Source of the DNA: JAVBPE01 sp031549865
Lineage (GTDB): Bacteria; Bacillota_I; Bacilli_A; Acholeplasmatales; Anaeroplasmataceae
DNA length: 22,963 nucleotides
Assembly: GCA_031549865.1 (NCBI GenBank)
Contig: JAVBPE010000017.1
Location: 1 to 22,963 of the forward strand
Direction: 5' to 3'
In this document: in pieces, positions 15,688 through 22,866 of the stretch
Layout of the letters: each line of letters opens with the position of its first letter
Numbering within the stretch: the stretch's first letter is position 1
The notes under the pieces: model-generated
What the model was told of the DNA's origin: nothing
Database searches by the model: none
Seen by the model: only the letters and a program-made list of their open reading frames with translations
Program-made: the position numbers and the translations under genes

Positions 15688-16530
15688 ATGTTTTTAATTT
15701 TATATAATCCTTTAAGTAATAAGGGAAATTTTAAAAAAAATCTTTTAAAAGTCGAAAAAATTTTAAGTCGAAAAAAAGAAAAATACGATACAGTTAATTT
15801 GTTAGACATTAATGGTAAAGAAAAAGAATTTATAACAAATTTGGATATATCAACAAATCTTGTAATTGTTGGTGGTGATGGAACAATCCATCAAGTTATT
15901 AATAGAGTAAAAGGTATAGAAATTAAAAACAAAGTGTTTTTTTATCAAGGAGGTCGTGGAAATGATTTTAGCCGTGGCCACAAAGGTAAATTTTTTGAAA
16001 TTACAAACGAAATAAAAGCTCTTCCTTTAGCAAAATTTAATGAAAAAGAAATTATCTTTTTAAATGGAATAGGAATGGGTGTTGACGCAAAGGTTTGTGA
16101 AGCTCAAATTCTTAATGCAAAAAATAATATAAAAGAGTCATATTTCAAATGTGCAATAAGAATTTTTAAAAATTTTAAACCTTATTCATTAGATATAGAA
16201 ATAGATAATAAAAAAATGCATTTTGATAATGTTTGGTTTTTTACAATTCAAAATGGTAAATATTTTGGAGGAGGCATGAAAATTGCCCCAAATGCTATAA
16301 GAGATGACAACCATTTAGATTTATGGATTGTACATAAAGTTAAACTTGCAAAGTTGTTTTTATTATTTCCACTTATATTTATCGGAAAACATAAGTGGTT
16401 TAAAAGAGTTGGTATAGAAGAAATATATGGAGAAAATTTTGTAATTGACACTGTAGGGTGCTCGATTGTTCAACATGATGGTGAAGTAAATACGGATGTT
16501 AGGCACTTAGAAGTCCATAGATTTTGGTAA
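15688..16530 (+). CDS. Diacylglycerol/lipid kinase family protein
   Basis: The 280-residue protein belongs to the DagK/YegS lipid kinase family, which phosphorylates diacylglycerol or similar lipids at the inner membrane face using ATP. Visible motifs are YNPLSNKG (6-13), the nucleotide-binding GGDGT at 62-66, GGRGNDFSRG (88-97) where most members read G-T/S-G-N-D, FLNGIGMGVDA (124-134), GGGMKIAPNA (194-203) with DDNHLDL, and HDGE (263-266). A hydrophobic stretch at about 219-232 may touch the membrane. The start is ATG 15688 with AGGTGAT at 15677-15683. In Bacillus the essential DgkB of this family recycles diacylglycerol from lipoteichoic acid synthesis; that role here is an inference. A strong terminator follows. 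Confidence 0.87.
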   Translation: MFLILYNPLSNKGNFKKNLLKVEKILSRKKEKYDTVNLLDINGKEKEFITNLDISTNLVIVGGDGTIHQVINRVKGIEIKNKVFFYQGGRGNDFSRGHKGKFFEITNEIKALPLAKFNEKEIIFLNGIGMGVDAKVCEAQILNAKNNIKESYFKCAIRIFKNFKPYSLDIEIDNKKMHFDNVWFFTIQNGKYFGGGMKIAPNAIRDDNHLDLWIVHKVKLAKLFLLFPLIFIGKHKWFKRVGIEEIYGENFVIDTVGCSIVQHDGEVNTDVRHLEVHRFW

Positions 16531-16534
16531 ATAT

Positions 16535-16571
16535 AACGACTTTAGCATTGTGAAGTGCTAAAGTTGTTTTT
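16535..16571 (+). terminator. Intrinsic terminator of the lipid kinase gene
   Basis: A 13-bp stem with one G-T pair (16535-16547 with 16556-16568) closes an 8-base loop and runs into a T-rich tail. The following stretch to 16688 is AT-rich with no open frame or RNA gene that I can support. A lone TTGACA at 16576-16581 has no fitting -10. Confidence 0.85.
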
Positions 16572-16688
16572 GTTCTTGACATTCGAACAATTATTTAGAA
16601 AATTCATTTCACAAACTACAAAAATTAGACATTTTTATAGAAAATTCGAAATAAATTCAAAAAAATAATAAAAATATATTTTAAAATT

Positions 16689-16715
16689 CGCTTTACATCT
16701 TGATTATGTAAAGCG
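16689..16715 (+). promoter_or_regulatory. Perfect 10-bp inverted repeat at the opp promoter
   Basis: CGCTTTACAT (16689-16698) and ATGTAAAGCG (16706-16715) are exact inverted copies separated by 7 bases. An outer TAAAA/TTTTA pair lies beyond a 2-base bulge. The putative -35 TTGATT (16700-16705) is inside the spacer. It could be an operator for a dimeric regulator of the opp operon or a second terminator of the upstream unit. The nearby strong terminator at 16535-16571 makes the operator reading somewhat more attractive. Confidence 0.5.
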
Positions 16716-16729
16716 TTTTAGGGTATAAT
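16700..16729 (+). promoter_or_regulatory. Promoter of the opp operon
   Basis: TTGATT at 16700-16705, an 18-base spacer and a perfect TATAAT at 16724-16729. The -35 sits within the loop of the inverted repeat 16689-16715, so a protein bound there would block RNA polymerase. Confidence 0.6.
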
Positions 16730-16764
16730 ATAAAATATTATTTAATCTGAGGAGGTGCATGTAT

Positions 16765-17691
16765 ATGAACTCGAAGATGCTGATTTATATTTTAAAAAGA
16801 TTATTTTTAGCAGTATTAACGATTATCATAGTTATAACAATAACATTTTTTGCGATGAACGCAATTCCGGGGGGCCCTTTTTTAAGTGAAAAGAGTACCA
16901 GCGCAACAATTATAAAAAATTTAGAAAAAAAATATGGTTTAGATCAACCATTAATTGTGCAATATTTCAAATATTTAGGCGGATCTTTACGATTTGATTT
17001 TGGACCATCAATAAAACAAAAAGGTTTTGAAGTTACAGATCTTATACTAACAGGATTTAAAACATCAATAAAAGTTGGTGGACTTGCAGCTTTGCTTGCA
17101 ATAGTATCAGGAATATTTTTAGGCTGTATTGCAGCAGTAAAACATAATAAAATTTTAGATAAAATAATCATGGTTACATCAACTGCATCAGTTGCGGTAC
17201 CTTCATTTATTATTTCAGCTTTATTATTATATGTATTTTGTGTAAAGTTGAATTGGTTTCCAGCAAATGGAAGTACATGGCAAGGGTATATATTACCTAT
17301 TATTACATTAAGTTTATATCCAATGGCCTATATAACACGATTAACTCGTTCATCAACTCTTGATGTACTTGGGTCAGACTACATTCGTACAGCCCGCGCT
17401 AAGGGTGTTAGTCCCGTTAAGGTTTTATTCAAACATGCTTTAAGAAATTCATTAACCCCAGTAATTACTTATGCTGGACCAATGTTTGCTTATATCATTT
17501 GTGGGTCATTAGTTGTTGAAAAATTATTTGCAATACCTGGATTAGGAACAAGTTTTATTTCAGCGATAACAGGGCGTGATTATCCATTAATAATGGGAAC
17601 TACTATTTTCTTAACAATTATTGTTATTGCAATGGTATTAATTTCAGATATTTTATATAAAGTGGCAAATCCACGTATTGAATTAGAATAG
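16765..17691 (+). CDS. oppB: Oligopeptide ABC transporter permease OppB
   Basis: One of the two membrane subunits of an oligopeptide importer. The 308-residue protein has the family's N-terminal helix (about 10-30), a periplasm-facing segment containing KKYGLDQPL and GSLRFDFG, and five further membrane segments (about 103-125, 134-160, 173-191, 235-256, 278-300). The cytoplasmic EAA loop DYIRTARAKGVSPVKVLFKH (205-224) docks onto the ATPase subunits. GSLVVEKLFAIPGLG at 247-261 is typical of OppB/DppB. I prefer ATG 16765 because GGAGG (16751-16755) is 9 bases upstream; ATG 16759 would have only a 3-base spacer. It is the first gene of a five-gene operon and is followed 10 bases later by oppC. 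The substrate could be dipeptides or oligopeptides; sequence alone does not separate Opp from Dpp. Confidence 0.92.
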   Translation: MNSKMLIYILKRLFLAVLTIIIVITITFFAMNAIPGGPFLSEKSTSATIIKNLEKKYGLDQPLIVQYFKYLGGSLRFDFGPSIKQKGFEVTDLILTGFKTSIKVGGLAALLAIVSGIFLGCIAAVKHNKILDKIIMVTSTASVAVPSFIISALLLYVFCVKLNWFPANGSTWQGYILPIITLSLYPMAYITRLTRSSTLDVLGSDYIRTARAKGVSPVKVLFKHALRNSLTPVITYAGPMFAYIICGSLVVEKLFAIPGLGTSFISAITGRDYPLIMGTTIFLTIIVIAMVLISDILYKVANPRIELE

Positions 17692-17701
17692 GAGGATAAT
17701 T

Positions 17702-18769
17702 ATGAAATTAGGCGATAAAAATCCTCTAGGATTTCAAATAAATTTTGAAGAAAAATTTTCAAAAGTTTCTGATGAAGAAAAAAATGAACAAATAAAAATG
17801 CGTCCATCTGTAACATTTTTTAAAGATGGAATGCGTAGATTTAAAAAAAATAAAATAGCAATGACTTGCTTTATATTTTTAATAATTATATTATTAGCTA
17901 TTATATTTATTCCGATGTTTTATCCATATTCATATGAGCAGATGCTTGGATTATCGCAAGCTGGTTCAGATAGCAGTTATCTTAATTTAAAACCATTTGA
18001 ATATGGCGCAACAGAGCAAGCATTAAGAGCAAATGGTGAATTTATATTTCCGCATATATTTGGAACTGACTCAGCAGGACGTGATTATTTTATTCGTGTT
18101 ATATATGGAACAAGAATATCATTATCTGTTGGTTTCTTTGCATCTATTATTGTATTAATTATAGGCTCTATATATGGAGCAATTTCTGGATATGTAGGTG
18201 GAAAAGTAGACCTAGTAATGATGCGTGTTGTTGATATTATCTACTCTTTGCCTGATATGCTAATTATAATTTTATTATCTGTTATTTTAAGAACTAGTAT
18301 TGGAAATTCTTTAGATAAAACATTTTTAGGAAGTATTGGAGTAGGAATGATTTCAATATTTATAGTCTTTGCACTTTTATATTGGGTTGGTATGGCACGA
18401 CTTGTGCGTGGCCAAATTTTATCAATTAAACAACAAGAATTTATATTAGCTGCTCGTTCAATGGGAGCGACTCCAATGCAAATAATCTTTAAACATTTAT
18501 TACCAAATTGTATGAGTATATTAATTATTTCAGTAGCATTACAAATACCATCAGCGATATTTACAGAAAGTTTCTTAAGTTTCTTAGGGCTTGGAGTAAG
18601 TGCACCGATGCCCAGTTTAGGATCATTAGCTAATGATGCATTAAGTGGGATGAATTCATATGCATATAGATTAATTATTCCGGCTGTTACGATTTGTGTT
18701 ATTGTTTTATCTCTTAATTTATTAGGAGATGGTTTACGTGATGCATTTGACCCAAAATTAAAGAAGTAG
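17702..18769 (+). CDS. oppC: Oligopeptide ABC transporter permease OppC
   Basis: The second permease subunit, 355 residues. A ~50-residue cytoplasmic N-terminus with RFKKNKIA leads into the first membrane helix (51-72). An extracytoplasmic segment includes the OppC signature HIFGTDSAGRDYF (118-130). The transmembrane core follows, with the EAA loop EFILAARSMGATPMQIIFKH (246-265) and FTESFLSFLGLGVSAPMPS (287-305). Insert sequence around 75-115 (YEQMLGLSQAGSDSSYLN) lies between the first helix and the core, as is usual in OppC, and may contact the binding protein. The ribosome binding site is AGGAGG before the ATG. The gene is 10 bases from both oppB and oppD, consistent with one polycistronic message. 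Confidence 0.93.
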   Translation: MKLGDKNPLGFQINFEEKFSKVSDEEKNEQIKMRPSVTFFKDGMRRFKKNKIAMTCFIFLIIILLAIIFIPMFYPYSYEQMLGLSQAGSDSSYLNLKPFEYGATEQALRANGEFIFPHIFGTDSAGRDYFIRVIYGTRISLSVGFFASIIVLIIGSIYGAISGYVGGKVDLVMMRVVDIIYSLPDMLIIILLSVILRTSIGNSLDKTFLGSIGVGMISIFIVFALLYWVGMARLVRGQILSIKQQEFILAARSMGATPMQIIFKHLLPNCMSILIISVALQIPSAIFTESFLSFLGLGVSAPMPSLGSLANDALSGMNSYAYRLIIPAVTICVIVLSLNLLGDGLRDAFDPKLKK

Positions 18770-18779
18770 GTGGAAAAAT

Positions 18780-19883
18780 ATGAGCTTATTAGAAGTTAGA
18801 AACCTTTGTACATCATTTTTTATACCTGCTGGTGAAGTAAAGTCAGTTAATGGAATTTCTTTTGATGTAGATAAAGGAAAAGTTTTAGGAATAGTTGGAG
18901 AATCAGGATCTGGAAAAAGTGTTACGGCATATTCAATAATGCAAATACTTGCACATCCTGGTAAAATTGTAAGTGGATCTATCAAATTAAATGGTGAAGA
19001 ATTAGTTGGTAAATCTGAAAAAGAATTATCAAAAATTCGTGGTAACAAAATAAGTATTATTTTCCAAGATCCGATGACTAGTTTAAATCCTGTTTATACG
19101 ATTGGAAATCAATTAGTTGAAGCTATTAGACTTCATACTAATAGAACTAAGGAAGAAGCTAAAGAACGTGCTATTGAAATGCTTTCTTTAGTTGGAGTTA
19201 ATGATCCAAAACGACGTATGAAACAATATCCTTTTGAATTTTCAGGTGGAATGCTTCAACGTGTAATGATCGCGATGGCTTTAGTTTGCGAACCAGATAT
19301 TTTAATAGCTGATGAACCAACTACAGCACTTGACGTTACAATTCAAGCCCAAATATTGGAATTATTAAAAAATATCCAAAAAGAATTAGGGATGGCTATA
19401 ATAATTATTACTCATGATTTAGGTGTAGTTGCGCAAATTTGTGACGAAGTAGACGTTATGTATGCGGGTCGCATTGTTGAACGTGCTACAGTTGATGAAT
19501 TATTTTATAATCCTCAGCATGAATATACGAAAGGCTTAATTAAATCTATCCCAAAAGTGACGAGTGAAAAAGAAAGATTAATTCCAATTAAAGGTAATCC
19601 TGTTGATGTATTTAGCTTACCAAAAGGATGTTCATTTAGTCCACGTTGTGATGCCTGTATGAAAATATGTATGGAAAAATATCCACCTGAAGTTACAGTT
19701 TTTGATACCCACCGTGCATCATGTTTTAATTTTATAAAATCATTATATGATGATAATAAAATAACAAAAGAAGAATTATCAGAATATATGTACGTTGAAT
19801 CTACAATTGTTGAAAATGAAACTTTAAATGAAGAAGCTGTTGATTCAAAAATTTTAGATGAAGCTAAGGAGGCAACTGAATAA
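18780..19883 (+). CDS. oppD: Oligopeptide ABC transporter ATP-binding protein OppD
   Basis: First ATPase subunit of the importer, 367 residues. It shows Walker A GESGSGKS (40-47), Q-loop FQDPMTSLNP (95-104), signature FSGGMLQR (154-161), Walker B ILIADEP (174-180) and the H-loop in THDL (211-214). The oligopeptide/dipeptide C-terminal domain follows, with Cys284, Cys290, Cys293, Cys297 and Cys315 (KGCSFSPRCDACMKIC). Similar Cys motifs hold an iron-sulfur cluster in some actinobacterial Dpp/Opp ATPases; whether one forms here is unknown. After residue ~318 there is an extra acidic tail of about 50 residues (EELSEYMYVESTIVENE) not present in most OppD proteins. The gene overlaps oppF by one base (TAATG), so the two ATPases are translationally coupled. 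Confidence 0.94.
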   Translation: MSLLEVRNLCTSFFIPAGEVKSVNGISFDVDKGKVLGIVGESGSGKSVTAYSIMQILAHPGKIVSGSIKLNGEELVGKSEKELSKIRGNKISIIFQDPMTSLNPVYTIGNQLVEAIRLHTNRTKEEAKERAIEMLSLVGVNDPKRRMKQYPFEFSGGMLQRVMIAMALVCEPDILIADEPTTALDVTIQAQILELLKNIQKELGMAIIIITHDLGVVAQICDEVDVMYAGRIVERATVDELFYNPQHEYTKGLIKSIPKVTSEKERLIPIKGNPVDVFSLPKGCSFSPRCDACMKICMEKYPPEVTVFDTHRASCFNFIKSLYDDNKITKEELSEYMYVESTIVENETLNEEAVDSKILDEAKEATE

Positions 19884-20968
19884 TGGAAGATTTAAAACAT
19901 GAATTGCCTTTAGAAGAAGAAAGTGAACTAAAAGAAGATAAAGATGTAACTATTGAAGAAGTAAAAAAACAAGAATCAGTTGAAGAACTATATGATGAAA
20001 GTATTATTTTAGAAATTAAAAATTTAAAAAAATATTTTACTATTAATACAGGTTTTATGAAAACAAAACAGTTAAAAGCTGTTGATGATGTTTCTTTTAA
20101 AATTAAAAGAGGAGAAACATTAGGATTAGTAGGAGAATCTGGTTGTGGAAAGACTACAATTGGAAGAACTATTTTAAATCTTTATAAACCAACTGGTGGT
20201 AAAATAATTTTTAATGGTAAAGAGATTAATGATAAGGCATCAATTGCTGAATTTAGAAAAAAATCTCAAATTGTATTCCAAGATCCATATTCTTCTTTAG
20301 ATCCAAGAATGACTGTTGAAGATATCATAGGTGAGCCTTTAGATTTGCATAAGATATATGATAAAAAAGAAGATCGTAAAAATCGTATAATTGAACTTAT
20401 GAAGACAGTTGGTCTTTCTCCAGAACAAGCAACTCGTTACCCACATGAATTTTCAGGGGGTCAACGTCAAAGAATTGGGATCGCTCGTGCTTTAGCATTG
20501 AACCCAGAATTTATTGTTTGTGATGAACCTGTAAGTGCACTTGACGTATCAATCCAAGCGCAAGTAATTAACACATTTGCAGATTTACAAAAAGAACTTG
20601 GATTAACTTATTTATTTGTTGCTCACAACTTATTAGTTGTTAAGCATATATGCAACAGAATCGCTGTAATGTATTTGGGCCATTTAGTTGAATTAGCTGA
20701 ATCTAATGAATTATTTGAATACGCCTTGCACCCGTATACAAGTTCATTACTATCTGCTATTCCAGTGCCTGATCCAAATATGGCAAGAAACAATCAAAGA
20801 ATTGTGCTTGAAGGCGATATACCAAGTCCATTAAATGCTCCAAGTGGCTGTCCTTTTAGGACAAGATGTGCTAAAGCGCAAGAAATTTGCGCTAATGAAC
20901 GTCCGAAACTAGAAGAATTGAAACCTGATCATTTTGTGGCATGTCATTTTCCAAATTTAAATGACTAG
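19883..20968 (+). CDS. oppF: Oligopeptide ABC transporter ATP-binding protein OppF
   Basis: Second ATPase subunit, 361 residues. The ABC core starts only at about residue 42, after a highly acidic extension (LPLEEESELKEDKDVTIEEV). Walker A is GESGCGKT (84-91), Q-loop FQDPYSSLDP (132-141), signature FSGGQRQR (190-197), Walker B IVCDEP (211-216) and the H-loop His248 in AHNL, where most homologues read SHDL. The Opp-type C-terminal region contains GDIPSPLNAPSGCPFRTRC (311-329) and further Cys at 336 and 354. It pairs with OppD on the cytoplasmic face. The start overlaps the oppD stop by one base, and an upstream AAGGAGG in the oppD end supports it. The binding-protein gene follows after 20 bases. 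Confidence 0.94.
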   Translation: MEDLKHELPLEEESELKEDKDVTIEEVKKQESVEELYDESIILEIKNLKKYFTINTGFMKTKQLKAVDDVSFKIKRGETLGLVGESGCGKTTIGRTILNLYKPTGGKIIFNGKEINDKASIAEFRKKSQIVFQDPYSSLDPRMTVEDIIGEPLDLHKIYDKKEDRKNRIIELMKTVGLSPEQATRYPHEFSGGQRQRIGIARALALNPEFIVCDEPVSALDVSIQAQVINTFADLQKELGLTYLFVAHNLLVVKHICNRIAVMYLGHLVELAESNELFEYALHPYTSSLLSAIPVPDPNMARNNQRIVLEGDIPSPLNAPSGCPFRTRCAKAQEICANERPKLEELKPDHFVACHFPNLND

Positions 20969-20988
20969 AAAAGAAAAAGGAGAAAAAA

Positions 20989-22794
20989 ATGAAAAAAATA
21001 ATTAAAAAAGCATTTGTATCATGTGCTGTAGTTGCTTCAGCTTTTGCTTTAGCTGGATGTGATAACTCATATAAAGTAACTCCACATGTTGAATATGCTG
21101 GTTATGAAGTAGATTTAAATAATGATGGAGTTATTTCTGAATCTGAAAAAAATTTAACATGGGCAGAGTCTTATGACGAATTAATTAAAAAAGTAAAAAC
21201 TTCAGGAGATCAAGAAACTCGTTATGCATACATGCATATGGCTGAAACATTATTAATGTCAACTGGTGCAATAGTTCCATTATATAACTATACTGATATT
21301 TACATGTTAAAACCTGAAGTGCAAGGATTCTATTCTTCACCTCTTGGATTTAAGTATTTTATGGGTGCTACTTATGGAGACTTAAAAGATTATAAAGTTA
21401 ACGTTGGACCTAACCCAGATTCAATTGATCCAGCTGTTAATAGTGCTGTTGATGGTGCTACATTAATTATTCATGCATTTTCTGGATTAATGAAAAATGC
21501 AGTAGTTGAAGGTGAAATCGGTGTTGCAAAGGATGTTGCAAGTTCTGTTACTTCAACAACGTTAGCAGATGGTAAAGTTCAATATGTATTTACTTTAAGA
21601 GATAATTTAAAATGGTCTGATGGAACTAGTTACGATGCGAATGATTTCGTATATTCATGGAACCGTGCAGCTGGTGCAAAATTAGGTGCTGACTATGGAT
21701 ATATGTTTGACGTTATTGATAACTATGACAAAGTATGTGAAGATGAAACAGGTGTTGAAAAATTAAATGTTACAGCATCAGCAGATGGTAAAACATTAAC
21801 AGTTATCTTAACAAATGCTTGTCCATATTTCTTAGAATTATGTGCATTCCCTGCTTATTTCCCTGTTAAACAATCAATTGTTGAAGCAAATGAAGATACA
21901 TGGGCAACAGCTCCAGCTACATATATCGGTAATGGACCTATGAAATTAACATCATGGACAAGAGATTCAGAAATGGTATATGAAAAGAATGAATATTTCC
22001 ACGATAAAGATGATGTTAAAGCTACTAAATTAACATTTGGTTTAACTGGTGATGATACTGTTATGATTAACAACTACAAGCAAGGTAATTGGGTATTTAT
22101 TGATAGCGTACCTAATGATGAAATTAATGCTTTAAAAGCTGGAACAGCTCAAACTACTGCTGCAGAATTCTATGTAGAAGGTCAATTAGGTACTTATTAT
22201 TTATCATTTAATATTAATTCAAGTGCTTTTGGTGCTAAAGCTGATACAGAAGAAAAACGTGTTAAAGTAAGACAAGCAATTAGTTTAATGCTAGATAGAA
22301 ATCATATCGTAACTGAAATCGGTAAAGCTGGTCAAACTCCTGCAAATGCATTCGTTGCAACAGGATTAAGTGATCCACTTGGTGGAGAATTCGTTGATCA
22401 TAATGGTGTAAACGGTGATGGTCAAGGTTATTATTCTGTTAAGTCATCAGATTTAACTTCAAATCGTGCAAAAGCTGTTGAATTATTAAAAGAAGTTGGA
22501 TACACATATGATGAATCTACAAAGAAATTTACTGATATTCCTTCATTTACATATATTTATAACACTGGAACTGGACACCAAGCAATCGGTGAATATGTTC
22601 AAGCTACATTAGCGTTATATGGTTTAGACATGAAGTTAGAAAATCAAGAATGGGCTGACTTCTTAAATACAAGAAAAGCTGGTGATTATACATTAGCTAG
22701 AAATGGTTGGTTAGGTGATTATAACGACCCAATTTCATTCTTAGATATGTGGACTACTGCAAGTGGTAATAACGATTGCCAATTTGGTAGATAA
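20989..22794 (+). CDS. oppA: OppA-like lipoprotein, apparently circularly permuted
   Basis: The substrate-binding lipoprotein of the opp operon, 601 residues, anchored outside the membrane by Cys24 (lipobox LAGC). The family is SBP_bac_5. An EF-hand-like loop DLNNDGVISESE lies at 42-53. Residues about 59-130 (SYDELIKKVK, MAETLLMSTGAIVPLYNY, SPLGFKYFMGA) correspond to what is normally the C-terminal end of OppA proteins. The usual N-terminal start follows at about 134 (YKVNVGPNPDSIDPAV), then YVFTLRDNLKWSDGTSYDAN (199-218) and IGNGPMKLTSW (313-323). The C-terminal part has GDYNDPISFLDMWTT (576-590). The protein stops at NNDCQFGR (594-601), exactly where the segment now at 59 would normally begin. 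The gene therefore looks complete but reordered. Cys250, 278, 285 and 597 could form disulfides. The ribosome binding site AAAGGAG precedes the ATG. Confidence 0.9.
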   Translation: MKKIIKKAFVSCAVVASAFALAGCDNSYKVTPHVEYAGYEVDLNNDGVISESEKNLTWAESYDELIKKVKTSGDQETRYAYMHMAETLLMSTGAIVPLYNYTDIYMLKPEVQGFYSSPLGFKYFMGATYGDLKDYKVNVGPNPDSIDPAVNSAVDGATLIIHAFSGLMKNAVVEGEIGVAKDVASSVTSTTLADGKVQYVFTLRDNLKWSDGTSYDANDFVYSWNRAAGAKLGADYGYMFDVIDNYDKVCEDETGVEKLNVTASADGKTLTVILTNACPYFLELCAFPAYFPVKQSIVEANEDTWATAPATYIGNGPMKLTSWTRDSEMVYEKNEYFHDKDDVKATKLTFGLTGDDTVMINNYKQGNWVFIDSVPNDEINALKAGTAQTTAAEFYVEGQLGTYYLSFNINSSAFGAKADTEEKRVKVRQAISLMLDRNHIVTEIGKAGQTPANAFVATGLSDPLGGEFVDHNGVNGDGQGYYSVKSSDLTSNRAKAVELLKEVGYTYDESTKKFTDIPSFTYIYNTGTGHQAIGEYVQATLALYGLDMKLENQEWADFLNTRKAGDYTLARNGWLGDYNDPISFLDMWTTASGNNDCQFGR

Positions 22795-22802
22795 TAATAA
22801 TT

Positions 22803-22826
22803 AGAACTTAGATTATTCTAAGTTCT
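22803..22826 (+). repeat. Hairpin after oppA without T-tract
   Basis: A perfect 9-bp inverted repeat (AGAACTTAG at 22803-22811 with CTAAGTTCT at 22818-22826, 6-base loop) starts 8 bases after the oppA stop. It lacks a T-tract and may protect the 3' end of the opp message. Confidence 0.5.
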
Positions 22827-22840
22827 TCAGAGTGATGACA

Positions 22841-22866
22841 AAAGGTACTTTTATAAGTGCCTTTTT
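22841..22866 (+). terminator. Intrinsic terminator of the opp operon
   Basis: A 10-bp stem with one wobble pair (22841-22850 with 22855-22864) closes a 4-base loop and runs into T residues. It closes the oppBCDFA unit. From 22867 to the window end I see no gene or clear element. Confidence 0.8.

Noticed and set aside
16576..16604. Perfect TTGACA in the gap before oppB
   Set aside because: No acceptable -10 at 16-18 bases, and it lies directly after a terminator tail; the TTGATT/TATAAT pair nearer to oppB is better.
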